Made by a program: the position numbers and the translations under genes
Shown: positions 38,531 through 53,696 of the stretch, piece by piece
How positions within the stretch are numbered: position 1 is the first letter of the stretch
Layout of the letters: each line of letters begins with the position of its first letter
Notes under the pieces: generated by a model
Databases searched by the model: none
What the model was told of the DNA's origin: nothing
Seen by the model: the letters and a program-made list of their open reading frames with translations, nothing else
NCBI GenBank assembly: GCA_946800325.1
Contig: OX326957.1
Span: 59,304,977 to 59,368,976 of the forward strand
Reading direction: 5' to 3'
DNA length: 64,000 bases
Origin: Luzula sylvatica
Lineage: Eukaryota > Streptophyta > Magnoliopsida > Poales > Juncaceae

Positions 38531-41500
38531 TTCAAATAACGTGTTTTTAGATCATTTGTATCGTATCTTTTACTACACAACTCTTTACCAAATTTCACAA
38601 ACACTAAGAAAGTTTGTTTTTCGATTCAAAACAAGATTTCAACGCTTTGAGGAGTTCAAATAACGTGTTTTGAGATCATTTGTATCGTATCTTTTACTAC
38701 ATAAGTTTTCACCAAATTTCACAAACACTAAGAAAGTTTGTTTTTTGATTCAACACAAGATTTTAACGCTTTGAGGAGTTCAAATATCGTGTTTTTAGAT
38801 CATTTGTATCGTATCTTTTACTACACAACTTTTCACCAAATTTCACAAACACTAAGAAAGTTTGTGTTTCGATTTCAAAACAAGATTTTGACGCTTTGAG
38901 GAGTTCAAATAACGTGTATTGAGATCATTTATATCGTATCTTTTACTACATAACTTTTCACCAAATTTCACAAACACTAAGAAAGTTTGTGTTTCGATTC
39001 AAAACAAGATTTTAACGCTTTCAGTAGTTCAAATAACGTGTTTTTAGATCATTTGTATCGTATCTTTTACTTCACAACTTTTTACCAAATTTCACAAACA
39101 CTAAGAAAGTTTGTTTTTCGATTCAAAACAAGATTTCAACGCTTTGAGGAGTTCAAATAACGTGTTTTGAGAGCATTTGTATCGTATCTTTTACTACATA
39201 AGTTTTCACCAGATTTCACAAACTCTAAGAAAGTTTGTTTTTCGATTCAAAACAAGATTTTAACGCTTTGAGGATTTCAAATAACGTGTTTTTAGATCAT
39301 TTGTATCGTATCTTTTACTACATAACTTTTCACCAAATTTCACAAACACTAAGAAAGTTTGTTTTTCGATTCAAAACAACATTTTAACGCTTTGAGGAGT
39401 TCAAATAACTTGTTTTGAGATCATTTGTATCGTATCTTTTACTACATAAGTTTTCACCAGATTTCACAAACACTAAGAAAGTTTGTTTTTCGATTCAAAA
39501 CAAGATTTTAACGCTTTGAGGAGTTCAAATAACGTGTTTTTAGATCATTTGAATCGTATCTTTTACTACACAACTTTTCACCAAATTTCACAAACACTAA
39601 GAAAGTTTGTGTTTCATTTCAAAACAAGATTTTAACGCTTTGAGGAGTTCAAATAAAGTGTTTTGAGATCATTTGTATCGTATCTTTTACTACATAACTT
39701 TTCACCAAATTTCACAAACACTAAGAAAGTTTGTTTTTCGATTCAAAACAAGATTTTAACGCTTTGAGGAGTTCAAATAACGTGTTTTGAGATCATTTGT
39801 ATCGTATCTTTTACTACATAACTTTTCACCAAATTTCACAAACACTAAGAAAGTTTGTTTTTCGATTCAAAACAAGATTTTCACGCTTTCAGGAGTTCAA
39901 ATAACGTGTTTTTAGATCATTTGAATCGTATCTTTTACTACACAACTTTTCACCAAATTTCACAAACACTAAGAAAGTTTGTTTTTCGATTCAAAACAAG
40001 ATTTTAACGCTTTGAGGAGTTCAAATAACGTGTTTTGAGATCATTTGTATCGTATCTTTTACTACATAACTTTTCACCAAATTTCACAAACACTAAGAAA
40101 GTTTGTTTTTCGATTCACAACAAGATTTTAACGCTTTGAGGAGTTCAAAAAACGTGTTTTTAGATCATTTGTATCGTATCTTTTACTACACAACTTTTCA
40201 CCAAATTTCACAAACACTAAGAAAGTTTGTTTTTCGATTCAAAACAAGATTTTAACGCTTTGAGGAGTTCAAATAACGTGTTTTGAGATCATTTGTATCG
40301 TATCTTTTACTACATAAGTATTCACCAGATTTCACAAACACCAAGAAAGTTTGTTTTTCGATTCAAAACAAGATTTTAACGCTTTGAGGAGTTCAAATAA
40401 CGTGTTTTGAGATCATTTGTATCGTATCTTTTACTACATACCTTTTCACCAAATTTCACAAACACTAAGAAAGTTTGTTTTTCGATTCAAAACAACATTT
40501 TAACGCTTTGAGGAGTTCAAATAACGTGTTTTTAGATCATTTGTATCGTATCGTTTACTACATAACTTGTCACCAAATTTCACAAACACTAAGAAAGTTT
40601 GTTTTTCGATATAAAACAACATTTTAACGCTTTGAGGAGTTCAAATAACGTGTTTTGAGATCATTTGTATCGTATCTTTTACTACATAACTTTTCACCAA
40701 ATTTCACAAACACTAAGAAAGTTTGTTTTTCGATTCAAAACAAGATTTTAACGCTTTGAGGAGTTCAAATAACGTGTTTTGAGATCATTTGTATCGTATC
40801 TTTTACTACATAAGTTTTCACCAGATTTCACAAACACTAAGAAAGTTTGTTTTTCGATTCAAAACAAGATTTTAACACTTTGAGGAGTTCAAATAACGTG
40901 TTTTTAGATCATTTGTATCGTATCTTTTACTACATAACTTTTCACCAAATTTCACAAACACTAAGAAAGTTTGTTTTTCGATTCAAAACAACATTTTAAC
41001 GCTTTGAGGAGTTCAAATAACTTGTTTTGAGATCATTTGTATCATATCTTTTACTACATAACTTTTCAACAAATTTCACAAACACTAAGAAAGTTTGTTT
41101 TTCGATATAAAACAACATTTTAACGCTTTGAGGAGTTAAAATAATGTGTTTTTAGATCATTTGTATCGTATCTTTTACTACATAACTTTTCACCAAATTT
41201 CACAAACACTAAGAAAGTTTGTTTTTCGATTCAAAACAACATTTTAACGCTTTGAGGAGTTCAAATAACGTGTTTTTAGATCATTTGTATCGTATCGTTT
41301 ACTACATAACTTTTCACCAAATTTCACAAACACTAAGAAAGTTTGTTTTTCGATATAAAACAAGATTTTAACGCTTCGAGGAGTTAAAATAACGTGTTTT
41401 TAGATCATTTGTATCGTATCTTTTACTACATAACTTTTCACCAAATTTCACAAACACTAAGAAAGTTTGTTTTTCGATTCACAACAAGATTTTAACGCTT

Positions 41501-42618
41501 TGAGGAGTTCAAAAAACGTGTTTTGAGATCATTTGTATCGTATCTTTTACTACACAACTTTTCACCAAATTTCACAAACACTAAGAAAGTTTGTTTTTCG
41601 ATTCAAAACAAGATTTTAACGCTTTGAGGAGTTCAAATAACGTGTTTTGAGATCATTTGTATCGTATCTTTTACTACATAAGTATTCACCAGATTTCACA
41701 AACACTAAGAAAGTTTGTTTTTCGATTCAAAACAAGATTTTAACGCGTTCAGGAGTTCAAATAACGTGTTTTGAGATCATTTGAATCGTATCTTTTACTA
41801 CACAACTTTTCACCAAATTTCACAAACACTAAGAAAGTTTGTGTTTCATTTCAAAACAAGATTTTAACGCTTTGAGGAGTTCAAATAACGTGTTTTGAGA
41901 TCATTTATATCGTATCTTTTACTACATAACTTTTCACCAAATTTCACAAACACTAAGAAAGTTTGTTTTTCGTTTCAAAACAAGATTTTAACGCTTTGAG
42001 GAGTTCAAATAACGTGTTTTGAGATCATTTGTATCGTATCTTTTACTACATAACTTTTCACCAAATTTCACAAACACTAAGAAAGTTTGTTTTTCGATTC
42101 AAAACAAGATTTTAACGCTTTGAGGAGTTCAAATAACGTGTTTTGAGATCATTTGTATCGTATCTTTTACTACATAACTTTTCACCAAATTTCACAAACA
42201 CTAAGAAAGTTTGTTTTTCGATTCAAAACAAGATTTTAACGCTTTGAGGAGTTCAAATAACGTGTTTTGAGATCATTTGTATCGTATCTTTTACTACATA
42301 ACTTTTCACCAAATTTCACAAACACTAAGAAAGTTTGTTTTTCGATTCAAAACAAGATTTTAACGCTTTGAGGAGTTCAAATAACGTGTTTTGAGATCAT
42401 TTGTATCGTATCTTTTACTACATAAGTTTTCACCAGATTTCACAAACACTAAGAAAGTTTGTTTTTCGATTCAAAACAAGATTTTAACGCTTTGAGGAGT
42501 TCAAATAACGTGTTTTTAGATCATTTGTATTGTATCTTTTACTACATAACTTTTCACCAAATTTCACAAACACTAAGAAAGTTTGTTTTTCGATTCAAAA
42601 CAAGATTTTAACGCTTTC

Positions 42619-42700
42619 AGGAACTACATAACTTTTCACCAAATTTCACAAACACTAAGAAAGTTTGTTTTTCGGTTCAAAACAAGATTTTAACGCTTTC
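42619..42700. repeat. 82-bp deletion monomer, fifth
   Basis: Same joint; 24,100 bp after the third copy, and with the same flanking form (TTTTTCGTTTC one monomer later). Confidence 0.95.
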
Positions 42701-45700
42701 AGGAGTTCAAATAACGTGTTTTTAGATCATTTGAATCATATCTTTTACTACACAACTTTTCACCAAATTTCACAAACACTAAGAAAGTTTGTTTTTCGTT
42801 TCAAAACAAGATTTTAACGTTTTGAGGAGTTCAAATAACGTGTTTTGAGATCATTTGTATCGTATCTTTTACTACATAACTTTTCACCAGATTTCACAAA
42901 CACTAAGAAAGTTTGTTTTTCGATTCAAAACAAGATTTTAACGCTTTGAGGAGTACAAATAACGTGTTTTGAGATCATTTGTATCGTATCTTTTACTACA
43001 TAACTTTTCACCAAATTTCACAAACACTAAGAAAGTTTGTTTTTCGATTCAAAACAAGATTTTAACGCTTTCAGGAGTTCAAATAACGTGTTTTTAGATC
43101 ATTTGAATCGTATCTTTTACTACACAACTTTTCACCAAATTTCACAAACACTAAGAAAGTTTGTTTTTCGATTCAAAACAAGATTTTAACGCTTTGAGGA
43201 GTTCAAATAACGTGTTTTGAGATCATTTGTATCGTATCTTTTACTACATAAGTATTCACCAGATTTCACAAACACTAAGAAAGTTTGTTTTTCGATTCAA
43301 AACAAGATTTTAACGCTTTGAGGAGTTCAAATAACGTGTTTTTAGATCATTTGTATCGTATCTTTTACTACATAACTTTTCACCAAATTTCAGAAACACT
43401 AAGAAAGTTTGTTTTTCGATTCAAAACAAGATTTTAACGCGTTCAGGAGTTCAAATAACGTGTTTTTAGATCATTTGAATCGTATCTTTTACTACACAAC
43501 TTTTCACCAAATTTCACAAACACTAAGAAAGTTTGTGTTTCATTTCAAAACAAGATTTTAACGCTTTGAGGAGTTCAAATAACGTGTTTTGAGATCATTT
43601 ATATCGTATCTTTTACTACATAACTTTTCACCAAATTTCACAAACACTAAGAAAGTTTGTTTTTCGATTCAAAACAACATTTTAACGCTTTGAGGAGTTC
43701 AAATAACATGTTTTGAGATCATTTGTATCGTATCTTTTACTACATAACTTTTCACCAAATTTCAGAAACACTAATAAAGTTTGTTTTTCGATTCAAAACA
43801 AGATTTTAACGCGTTCAGGAGTTCAAATAACGTGTTTTTAGATCATTTGAATCGTATCTTTTACTACACAACTTTTCACCAAATTTCACAAACAATAAGA
43901 AAGTTTGTGTTTCATTTCAAAACAAGATTTTAACGCTTTGAGGAGTTCAAATAACGTGTTTTGAGATCATTTATATCGTATCTTTTACTACATAACTTTT
44001 CACCAAATTTCACAAACACTAAGAAAGTTTGTGTTTCATTCCAAAACAAGATTTTAACGCTTTGAGGAGTTCAAATAACGTGTTTTTAGATCATTTGTAT
44101 CGTATCTTTTACTACATAACTTTTCACCAAATTTCACAAACACTAAGAAAGTTTGTTTTTAGATTCAAAACAAGATTTTAACGCTTTGAGGAGTTCAAAT
44201 AACGTGTTTTGAGATCATTTGTATCGTATCTTTTACTACATAACTTTTCACCAAATTTCACAAACACTAAGAAAGTTTGTTTTTCGATTCACAACAAGAT
44301 TTTAACGCTTTGAGGAGGTCAAAAAACGTGTTTTGAGATCATTTGTATCGTATCTTTTACTACACAACTTTTCACCAAATTTCACAAACACTAAGAAAGT
44401 TTGTTTATCGATTCAAAACAAGATTTTAACGCTTTGAGGAGTTCAAATAACGTGTTTTGAGATCATTTGTATCGTATCTTTTACTACATAATTTTTCACC
44501 AAATTTCACAAACACTAAGAAAGTTTGTTTTTCGATTCACAACAAGATTTTAACGCTTTGAGGAGTTCAAATAACGTGTTTTTAGATCATTTGTATCGTA
44601 TCTTTTACTACATAAATTTTCACCAAATTTCACAAACACTAAGAAAGTTTGTGTTTCGATTCAAAACAAGATTTTAACGCTTTCAGTAGTTCAAATAACG
44701 TGTTTTTAGATCATTTGTATCGTATCTTTTACTACACAACTCTTTACCAAATTTCACAAACACTAAGAAAGTTTGTTTTTCGATTCAAAACAAGATTTCA
44801 ACGCTTTGAGGAGTTCAAATAACGTGTTTTGAGATCATTTGTATCGTATCTTTTACTACATAAGTTTTCACCAAATTTCACAAACACTAAGAAAGTTTGT
44901 TTTTTGATTCAACACAAGATTTTAACGCTTTGAGGAGTTCAAATATCGTGTTTTTAGATCATTTGTATCGTATCTTTTACTACACAACTTTTCACCAAAT
45001 TTCACAAACACTAAGAAAGTTTGTGTTTCGATTTCAAAACAAGATTTTGACGCTTTGAGGAGTTCAAATAACGTGTATTGAGATCATTTATATCGTATCT
45101 TTTACTACATAACTTTTCACCAAATTTCACAAACACTAAGAAAGTTTGTGTTTCGATTCAAAACAAGATTTTAACGCTTTCAGTAGTTCAAATAACGTGT
45201 TTTTAGATCATTTGTATCGTATCTTTTACTTCACAACTTTTTACCAAATTTCACAAACACTAAGAAAGTTTGTTTTTCGATTCAAAACAAGATTTCAACG
45301 CTTTGAGGAGTTCAAATAACGTGTTTTGAGAGCATTTGTATCGTATCTTTTACTACATAAGTTTTCACCAGATTTCACAAACTCTAAGAAAGTTTGTTTT
45401 TCGATTCAAAACAAGATTTTAACGCTTTGAGGATTTCAAATAACGTGTTTTTAGATCATTTGTATCGTATCTTTTACTACATAACTTTTCACCAAATTTC
45501 ACAAACACTAAGAAAGTTTGTTTTTCGATTCAAAACAACATTTTAACGCTTTGAGGAGTTCAAATAACTTGTTTTGAGATCATTTGTATCGTATCTTTTA
45601 CTACATAAGTTTTCACCAGATTTCACAAACACTAAGAAAGTTTGTTTTTCGATTCAAAACAAGATTTTAACGCTTTGAGGAGTTCAAATAACGTGTTTTT

Positions 45701-48700
45701 AGATCATTTGAATCGTATCTTTTACTACACAACTTTTCACCAAATTTCACAAACACTAAGAAAGTTTGTGTTTCATTTCAAAACAAGATTTTAACGCTTT
45801 GAGGAGTTCAAATAAAGTGTTTTGAGATCATTTGTATCGTATCTTTTACTACATAACTTTTCACCAAATTTCACAAACACTAAGAAAGTTTATTTTTCGA
45901 TTCAAAACAAGATTTTAACGCTTTGAGGAGTTCAAATAACGTGTTTTGAGATCATTTGTATCGTATCTTTTACTACATAACTTTTCACCAAATTTCACAA
46001 ACACTAAGAAAGTTTGTTTTTCGATTCAAAACAAGATTTTCACGCTTTCAGGAGTTCAAATAACGTGTTTTTAGATCATTTGAATCGTATCTTTTACTAC
46101 ACAACTTTTCACCAAATTTCACAAACACTAAGAAAGTTTGTTTTTCGATTCAAAACAAGATTTTAACGCTTTGAGGAGTTCAAATAACGTGTTTTGAGAT
46201 CATTTGTATCGTATCTTTTACTACATAACTTTTCACCAAATTTCACAAACACTAAGAAAGTTTGTTTTTCGATTCACAACAAGATTTTAACGCTTTGAGG
46301 AGTTCAAAAAACGTGTTTTTAGATCATTTGTATCGTATCTTTTACTACACAACTTTTCACCAAATTTCACAAACACTAAGAAAGTTTGTTTTTCGATTCA
46401 AAACAAGATTTTAACGCTTTGAGGAGTTCAAATAACGTGTTTTGAGATCATTTGTATCGTATCTTTTACTACATAAGTATTCACCAGATTTCACAAACAC
46501 CAAGAAAGTTTGTTTTTCGATTCAAAACAAGATTTTAACGCTTTGAGGAGTTCAAATAACGTGTTTTGAGATCATTTGTATCGTATCTTTTACTACATAC
46601 CTTTTCACCAAATTTCACAAACACTAAGAAAGTTTGTTTTTCGATTCAAAACAACATTTTAACGCTTTGAGGAGTTCAAATAACGTGTTTTTAGATCATT
46701 TGTATCGTATCGTTTACTACATAACTTGTCACCAAATTTCACAAACACTAAGAAAGTTTGTTTTTCGATATAAAACAACATTTTAACGCTTTGAGGAGTT
46801 CAAATAACGTGTTTTGAGATCATTTGTATCGTATCTTTTACTACATAACTTTTCACCAAATTTCACAAACACTAAGAAAGTTTGTTTTTCGATTCAAAAC
46901 AAGATTTTAACGCTTTGAGGAGTTCAAATAACGTGTTTTGAGATCATTTGTATCGTATCTTTTACTACATAAGTTTTCACCAGATTTCACAAACACTAAG
47001 AAAGTTTGTTTTTCGATTCAAAACAAGATTTTAACACTTTGAGGAGTTCAAATAACGTGTTTTTAGATCATTTGTATCGTATCTTTTACTACATAACTTT
47101 TCACCAAATTTCACAAACACTAAGAAAGTTTGTTTTTCGATTCAAAACAACATTTTAACGCTTTGAGGAGTTCAAATAACTTGTTTTGAGATCATTTGTA
47201 TCATATCTTTTACTACATAACTTTTCAACAAATTTCACAAACACTAAGAAAGTTTGTTTTTCGATATAAAACAACATTTTAACGCTTTGAGGAGTTAAAA
47301 TAATGTGTTTTTAGATCATTTGTATCGTATCTTTTACTACATAACTTTTCACCAAATTTCACAAACACTAAGAAAGTTTGTTTTTCGATTCAAAACAACA
47401 TTTTAACGCTTTGAGGAGTTCAATTAACGTGTTTTTAGATCATTTGTATCGTATCGTTTACTACATAACTTTTCACCAAATTTCACAAACACTAAGAAAG
47501 TTTGTTTTTCGATATAAAACAAGATTTTAACGCTTCGAGGAGTTAAAATAACGTGTTTTTAGATCATTTGTATCGTATCTTTTACTACATAACTTTTCAC
47601 CAAATTTCACAAACACTAAGAAAGTTTGTTTTTCGATTCACAACAAGATTTTAACGCTTTGAGGAGTTCAAAAAACGTGTTTTGAGATCATTTGTATCGT
47701 ATCTTTTACTACACAACTTTTCACCAAATTTCACAAACACTAAGAAAGTTTGTTTTTCGATTCAAAACAAGATTTTAACGCTTTGAGGAGTTCAAATAAC
47801 GTGTTTTGAGATCATTTGTATCGTATCTTTTACTACATAAGTATTCACCAGATTTCACAAACACTAAGAAAGTTTGTTTTTCGATTCAAAACAAGATTTT
47901 AACGCGTTCAGGAGTTCAAATAACGTGTTTTGAGATCATTTGAATCGTATCTTTTACTACACAACTTTTCACCAAATTTCACAAACACTAAGAAAGTTTG
48001 TGTTTCATTTCAAAACAAGATTTTAACGCTTTGAGGAGTTCAAATAACGTGTTTTGAGATCATTTATATCGTATCTTTTACTACATAACTTTTCACCAAA
48101 TTTCACAAACACTAAGAAAGTTTGTTTTTCGTTTCAAAACAAGATTTTAACGCTTTGAGGAGTTCAAATAACGTGTTTTGAGATCATTTGTATCGTATCT
48201 TTTACTACATAACTTTTCACCAAATTTCACAAACACTAAGAAAGTTTGTTTTTCGATTCAAAACAAGATTTTAACGCTTTGAGGAGTTCAAATAACGTGT
48301 TTTGAGATCATTTGTATCGTATCTTTTACTACATAACTTTTCACCAAATTTCACAAACACTAAGAAAGTTTGTTTTTCGATTCAAAACAAGATTTTAACG
48401 CTTTGAGGAGTTCAAATAACGTGTTTTGAGATCATTTGTATCGTATCTTTTACTACATAACTTTTCACCAAATTTCACAAACACTAAGAAAGTTTGTTTT
48501 TCGATTCAAAACAAGATTTTAACGCTTTGAGGAGTTCAAATAACGTGTTTTGAGATCATTTGTATCGTATCTTTTACTACATAAGTTTTCACCAGATTTC
48601 ACAAACACTAAGAAAGTTTGTTTTTCGATTCAAAACAAGATTTTAACGCTTTGAGGAGTTCAAATAACGTGTTTTTAGATCATTTGTATTGTATCTTTTA

Positions 48701-48777
48701 CTACATAACTTTTCACCAAATTTCACAAACACTAAGAAAGTTTGTTTTTCGATTCAAAACAAGATTTTAACGCTTTC

Positions 48778-48859
48778 AGGAACTACATAACTTTTCACCA
48801 AATTTCACAAACACTAAGAAAGTTTGTTTTTCGGTTCAAAACAAGATTTTAACGCTTTC
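48778..48859. repeat. 82-bp deletion monomer, sixth
   Basis: Same joint; 24,100 bp after the fourth copy and 6,159 bp after the fifth, with the flanking form of the fourth. Confidence 0.95.
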
Positions 48860-50099
48860 AGGAGTTCAAATAACGTGTTTTTAGATCATTTGAATCATAT
48901 CTTTTACTACACAACTTTTCACCAAATTTCACAAACACTAAGAAAGTTTGTGTTTCATTTCAAAACAAGATTTTAACGCTTTGAGGAGTTCAAATAAAGT
49001 GTTTTGAGATCATTTATATCGTATCTTTTACTACATAACTTTTCACCAAATTTCACTAACACTAAGAAAGTTTGTTTTTCGTTTCAAAACAAGATTTTAA
49101 CGTTTTGAGGAGTTCAAATAACGTGTTTTGAGATCATTTGTATCGTATCTTTTACTACATAACTTTTCACCAGATTTCACAAACACTAAGAAAGTTTGTT
49201 TTTCGATTCAAAACAAGATTTTAACGCTTTGAGGAGTTCAAATAACGTGTTTTGAGATCATTTGTATCGTATCTTTTACTACATAACTTTTCACCAAATT
49301 TCACAAACACTAAGAAAGTTTGTTTTTCGATTCAAAACAAGATTTTAACGCTTTCAGGAGTTCAAATAACGTGTTTTTAGATCATTTGAATCGTATCTTT
49401 TACTACACAACTTTTCACCAAATTTCACAAACACTAAGAAAGTTTGTTTTTCGATTCAAAACAAGATTTTAACGCTTTGAGGAGTTCAAATAACGTGTTT
49501 TGAGATCATTTGTATCGTATCTTTTACTACATAACTTTTCACCAAATTTCACAAACACTAAGAAAGTTTGTTTTTCGATTCACAACAAGATTTTAACGCT
49601 TTGAGGAGTTCAAAAAACGTGTTTTTAGATCATTTGTATCGTATCTTTTACTACACAACTTTTCACCAAATTTCACAAACAGTAAGAAAGTTTGTTTTTC
49701 GATTCAAAACAAGATTTTAACGCTTTGAGGAGTTCAAATAACGTGTTTTGAGATCATTTGTATCGTATCTTTTACTACATACGTTTTCACCAAATTTCAC
49801 AAACTGTAAGAAAGTTTGTTTTTCGATTCACAACAAGATTTTAACGCTTTGAGGAGTTCAAATAACGTGTTTTGAGATCATTTGTATCGTATCTTTTACT
49901 ACATAACTTTTCACCAAATTTCACAAACACTAAGAAAGTTTGTTTTTCGATTCAAAACAACATTTTAACGCTTTGAGGAGTTCAAATAACTTGTTTTGAG
50001 ATCATTTGTATCGTATCTTTTACTACATAACTTTTCACCAAATTTCAGAAACACTAAGAAAGTTTGTTTTTCGTTTCAAAACAAGATTTTAACGCTTTG

Positions 50100-53000
50100 A
50101 GGAGTTCAAATAACGTGTTTTTAGATCATTTGTATCGTATCGTTTACTACATAACTTGTCACCAAATTTCACAAACACTAAGAAAGTTTGTTTTTCGATA
50201 TAAAACAACATTTTAACTCTTTGAGGAGTTAAAATAACGTGTTTTTAGATCATTTGTATCGTATCTTTTACTACATAACTTTTCACCAAATTTCACAAAC
50301 ACTAAGAAAGTTTGTTTTTCGATTCAAAACAACATTTTAACGCTTTGAGGAGTTCAAATAACGTGTTTTGAAATCATTTGTATCGTATCTTTTACTACAT
50401 AACTTTTCACCAAATTTCACAAACACTAAGAAAGTTTGTTTTTCGATTCAAAAGAAGATTTTAACGTTTTGAGGAGTTCAAATAACGTGTTTTTAGATCA
50501 TTTGTATCGTATCTTTTCGTACATAACTTTTCACCAAATTTCACAAACACTAAGAAACTTTGTGTTTTGATTCAAAACAAGATTTTAACGCTTTGAGGAG
50601 TTCAAATAACGTGTTTTGAGATCATTTATATCGTATCTTTTACTACATAACTTTTCACCAAATTTCACAAACACTAAGAAAGTTTGTTTTTCGTTTCAAA
50701 ACAAGATTTTAACGCTTTGAGGAGTTCAAATAACGTGTTTTGAGATCATTTGTATCGTATCTTTTACTACATACGTTTTCACCAAATTTCACAAACTGTA
50801 AGAAAGTTTGTTTTTCGATTCACAACAAGATTTTAACGCTTTGAGGAGTTCAAATAACGTGTTTTGAGATCATTTGTATCGTATCTTTTACTACATAACT
50901 TTTCACCAAATTTCACAAACACTAAGAAAGTTTGTTTTTCGATTCAAAACAACATTTTAACGCTTTGAGGAGTTCAAATAACTTGTTTTGAGATCATTTG
51001 TATCGTATCTTTTACTACATAACTTTTCACCAAATTTCAGAAACACTAAGAAAGTTTGTTTTTCGTTTCAAAACAAGATTTTAACGCGTTCAGGAGTTCA
51101 AATAACGTGTTTTTAGATCATTTGAATCGTATCTTTTACTACACAACTTTTCACCAAATTTCACAAACACTAAGAAAGTTTGTGTTTCATTTCAAAACAA
51201 GATTTTAACGCTTTGAGGAGTTCAAATAACGTGTTTTGAGATCATTTATATCATATCTTTTACTACATAACTTTTCACCAAATTTCACAAACACTAAGAA
51301 AGTTTGTTTTTCGTTTCAAAACAAGATTTTAACGCTTTGAGGAGTTCAAATAACGTGTTTTGAGATCATTTGTATCGTATCTTTTACTACATAACTTTTC
51401 ACCAAATTTCACAAACACTAAGAAAGTTTGTTTTTCGATTCAAAACAAGATTTTAACGCTTTGAGGAGTTCAAATAACGTGTTTTGAGATCATTTATATC
51501 GTATCTTTTACTACATAACTTTTCACCAAATTTCACAAACACTAAGAAAGTTTGTTTTTCGTTTCAAAACAAGATTTTAACGCTTTGAGGAGTTCAAATA
51601 ACGTGTTTTGAGATCATTTGTATCGTATCTTTTACTACATACGTTTTCACCAAATTTCACAAACTCTAAGAAAGTTTGTTTTTCGATTCACAACAAGATT
51701 TTAACGCTTTGAGGAGTTCAAATAACGTGTTTTGAGATCATTTGTATCGTATCTTTTACTACATAACTTTTCACCAAATTTCACAAACACTAAGAAAGTT
51801 TGTTTATCGATACAAAACAAGATTTTAACGCTTTGAGGAGTTCAAATAACGTGTTTTTAGATCATTTGTATCGTATCTTTTACTACACAACTTTTCACCA
51901 AATTTCACAAACACTAAGAAAGTTTGTGTTTCGATTTCAAAACAAGATTTTGACGCTTTGAGGAGTTCAAATAACGTGTATTGAGATCATTTATATCGTA
52001 TCTTTTACTACATAACTTTTCACCAAATTTCACAAACACTAAGAAAGTTTGTGTTTCGATTCAAAACAAGATTTTAACGCTTTCAGTAGTTCAAATAACG
52101 TGTTTTTAGATCATTTGTATCGTATCTTTTACTTCACAACTTTTTACCAAATTTCACAAACACTAAGAAAGTTTGTTTTTCGATTCAAAACAAGATTTCA
52201 ACGCTTTGAGGAGTTCAAATAACGTGTTTTGAGAGCATTTGTATTGTATCTTTTACTACATAAGTTTTCACTAGATTTCACAAACTCTAAGAAAGTTTGT
52301 TTTTCGATTCAAAACAAGATTTTAACGCTTTGAGGATTTCAAATAACGTGTTTTTAGATCATTTGTATCGTATCTTTTACTACATAACTTTTCACCAAAT
52401 TTCACAAACACTAAGAAAGTTTGTTTTTCGATTCAAAACAACATTTTAACGCTTTGAGGAGTTCAAATAACTTGTTTTGAGATCATTTGTATCGTATCTT
52501 TTACTACATAACTTTTCACCAAATTTCAGAAACACTAAGAAAGTTTGTTTTTCGATTCAAAACAAGATTTTAACGCGTTCAGGAGTTCAAATAACGTGTT
52601 TTTAGATCATTTGAATCGTATCTTTTACTACACAACTTTTCACCAAATTTCACAAACACTAAGAAAGTTTGTGTTTCATTTCAAAACAAGATTTTAACGC
52701 TTTGAGGAGTTCAAATAACGTGTTTTGAGATCATTTATATCGTATCTTTTACTACATAACTTTTCACCAAATTTCACAAACACTAAGAAAGTTTGTTTTT
52801 CGTTTCAAAACAAGATTTTAACGCTTTGAGGAGTTCAAATAACGTGTTTTGAGATCATTTGTATCGTATCTTTTACTACATAACTTTTCACCAGATTTCA
52901 CAAACACTAAGAAAGTTTGTTTTTCGATTCAAAACAAGATTTTGACGCTTTGAGGAGTTCAAATAACGTGTTTTGAGATCATTTGTATCGTATCTTTTAC

Positions 53001-53696
53001 TACATAACTTTTCACCAAATTTCACAAACACTAAGAAAGTTTGTTTTTCGATTCAAAACAAGATTTTAACGCTTTCAGGAGTTCAAATAACGTGTTTTTA
53101 GATCATTTGAATCGTATCTTTTACTACACAACTTTTCACCAAATTTCACAAACACTAAGAAAGTTTGTTTTTCGATTCAAAACAAGATTTTAACGCTTTG
53201 AGGAGTTCAAATAACGTGTTTTGAGATCATTTGTATCGTATCTTTTACTACATAACTTTTCACCAAATTTCACAAACACTAAGAAAGTTTGTTTTTCGAT
53301 TCACAACAAGATTTTAACGCTTTGAGGAGTTCAAAAAACGTGTTTTTAGATCATTTGTATCGTATCTTTTACTACACAACTTTTCACCAAATTTCACAAA
53401 CAGTAAGAAAGTTTGTTTTTCGATTCAAAACAAGATTTTAACGCTTTGAGGAGTTCAAATAACGTGTTTTGAGATCATTTGTATCGTATCTTTTACTACA
53501 TAAGTATTCACCAGATTTCACAAACACCAAGAAAGTTTGTTTTTCGATTCAAAACAAGATTTTAACGCTTTGAGGAGTTCAAATAACGTGTTTTGAGATC
53601 ATTTGTATCGTATCTTTTACTACATACCTTTTCACCAAATTTCACAAACACTAAGAAAGTTTGTTTTTCGATTCAAAACAACATTTTAACGCTTTG
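50100..53696. repeat. 3,597-bp higher-order repeat, block B copy 1 (alpha type)
   Basis: Equivalent of 26000-29596. CG of TTTTCGTACATAAC at 50518. Alpha bases T (52245), T (52272), G (52894) and G (52944). It shares TGTGTTTTGATTC and TTTTCACC with copy 1 of block A, as expected for a 24.1-kb duplicate. Contains the 125-bp monomer 51836-51960. Confidence 0.92.
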
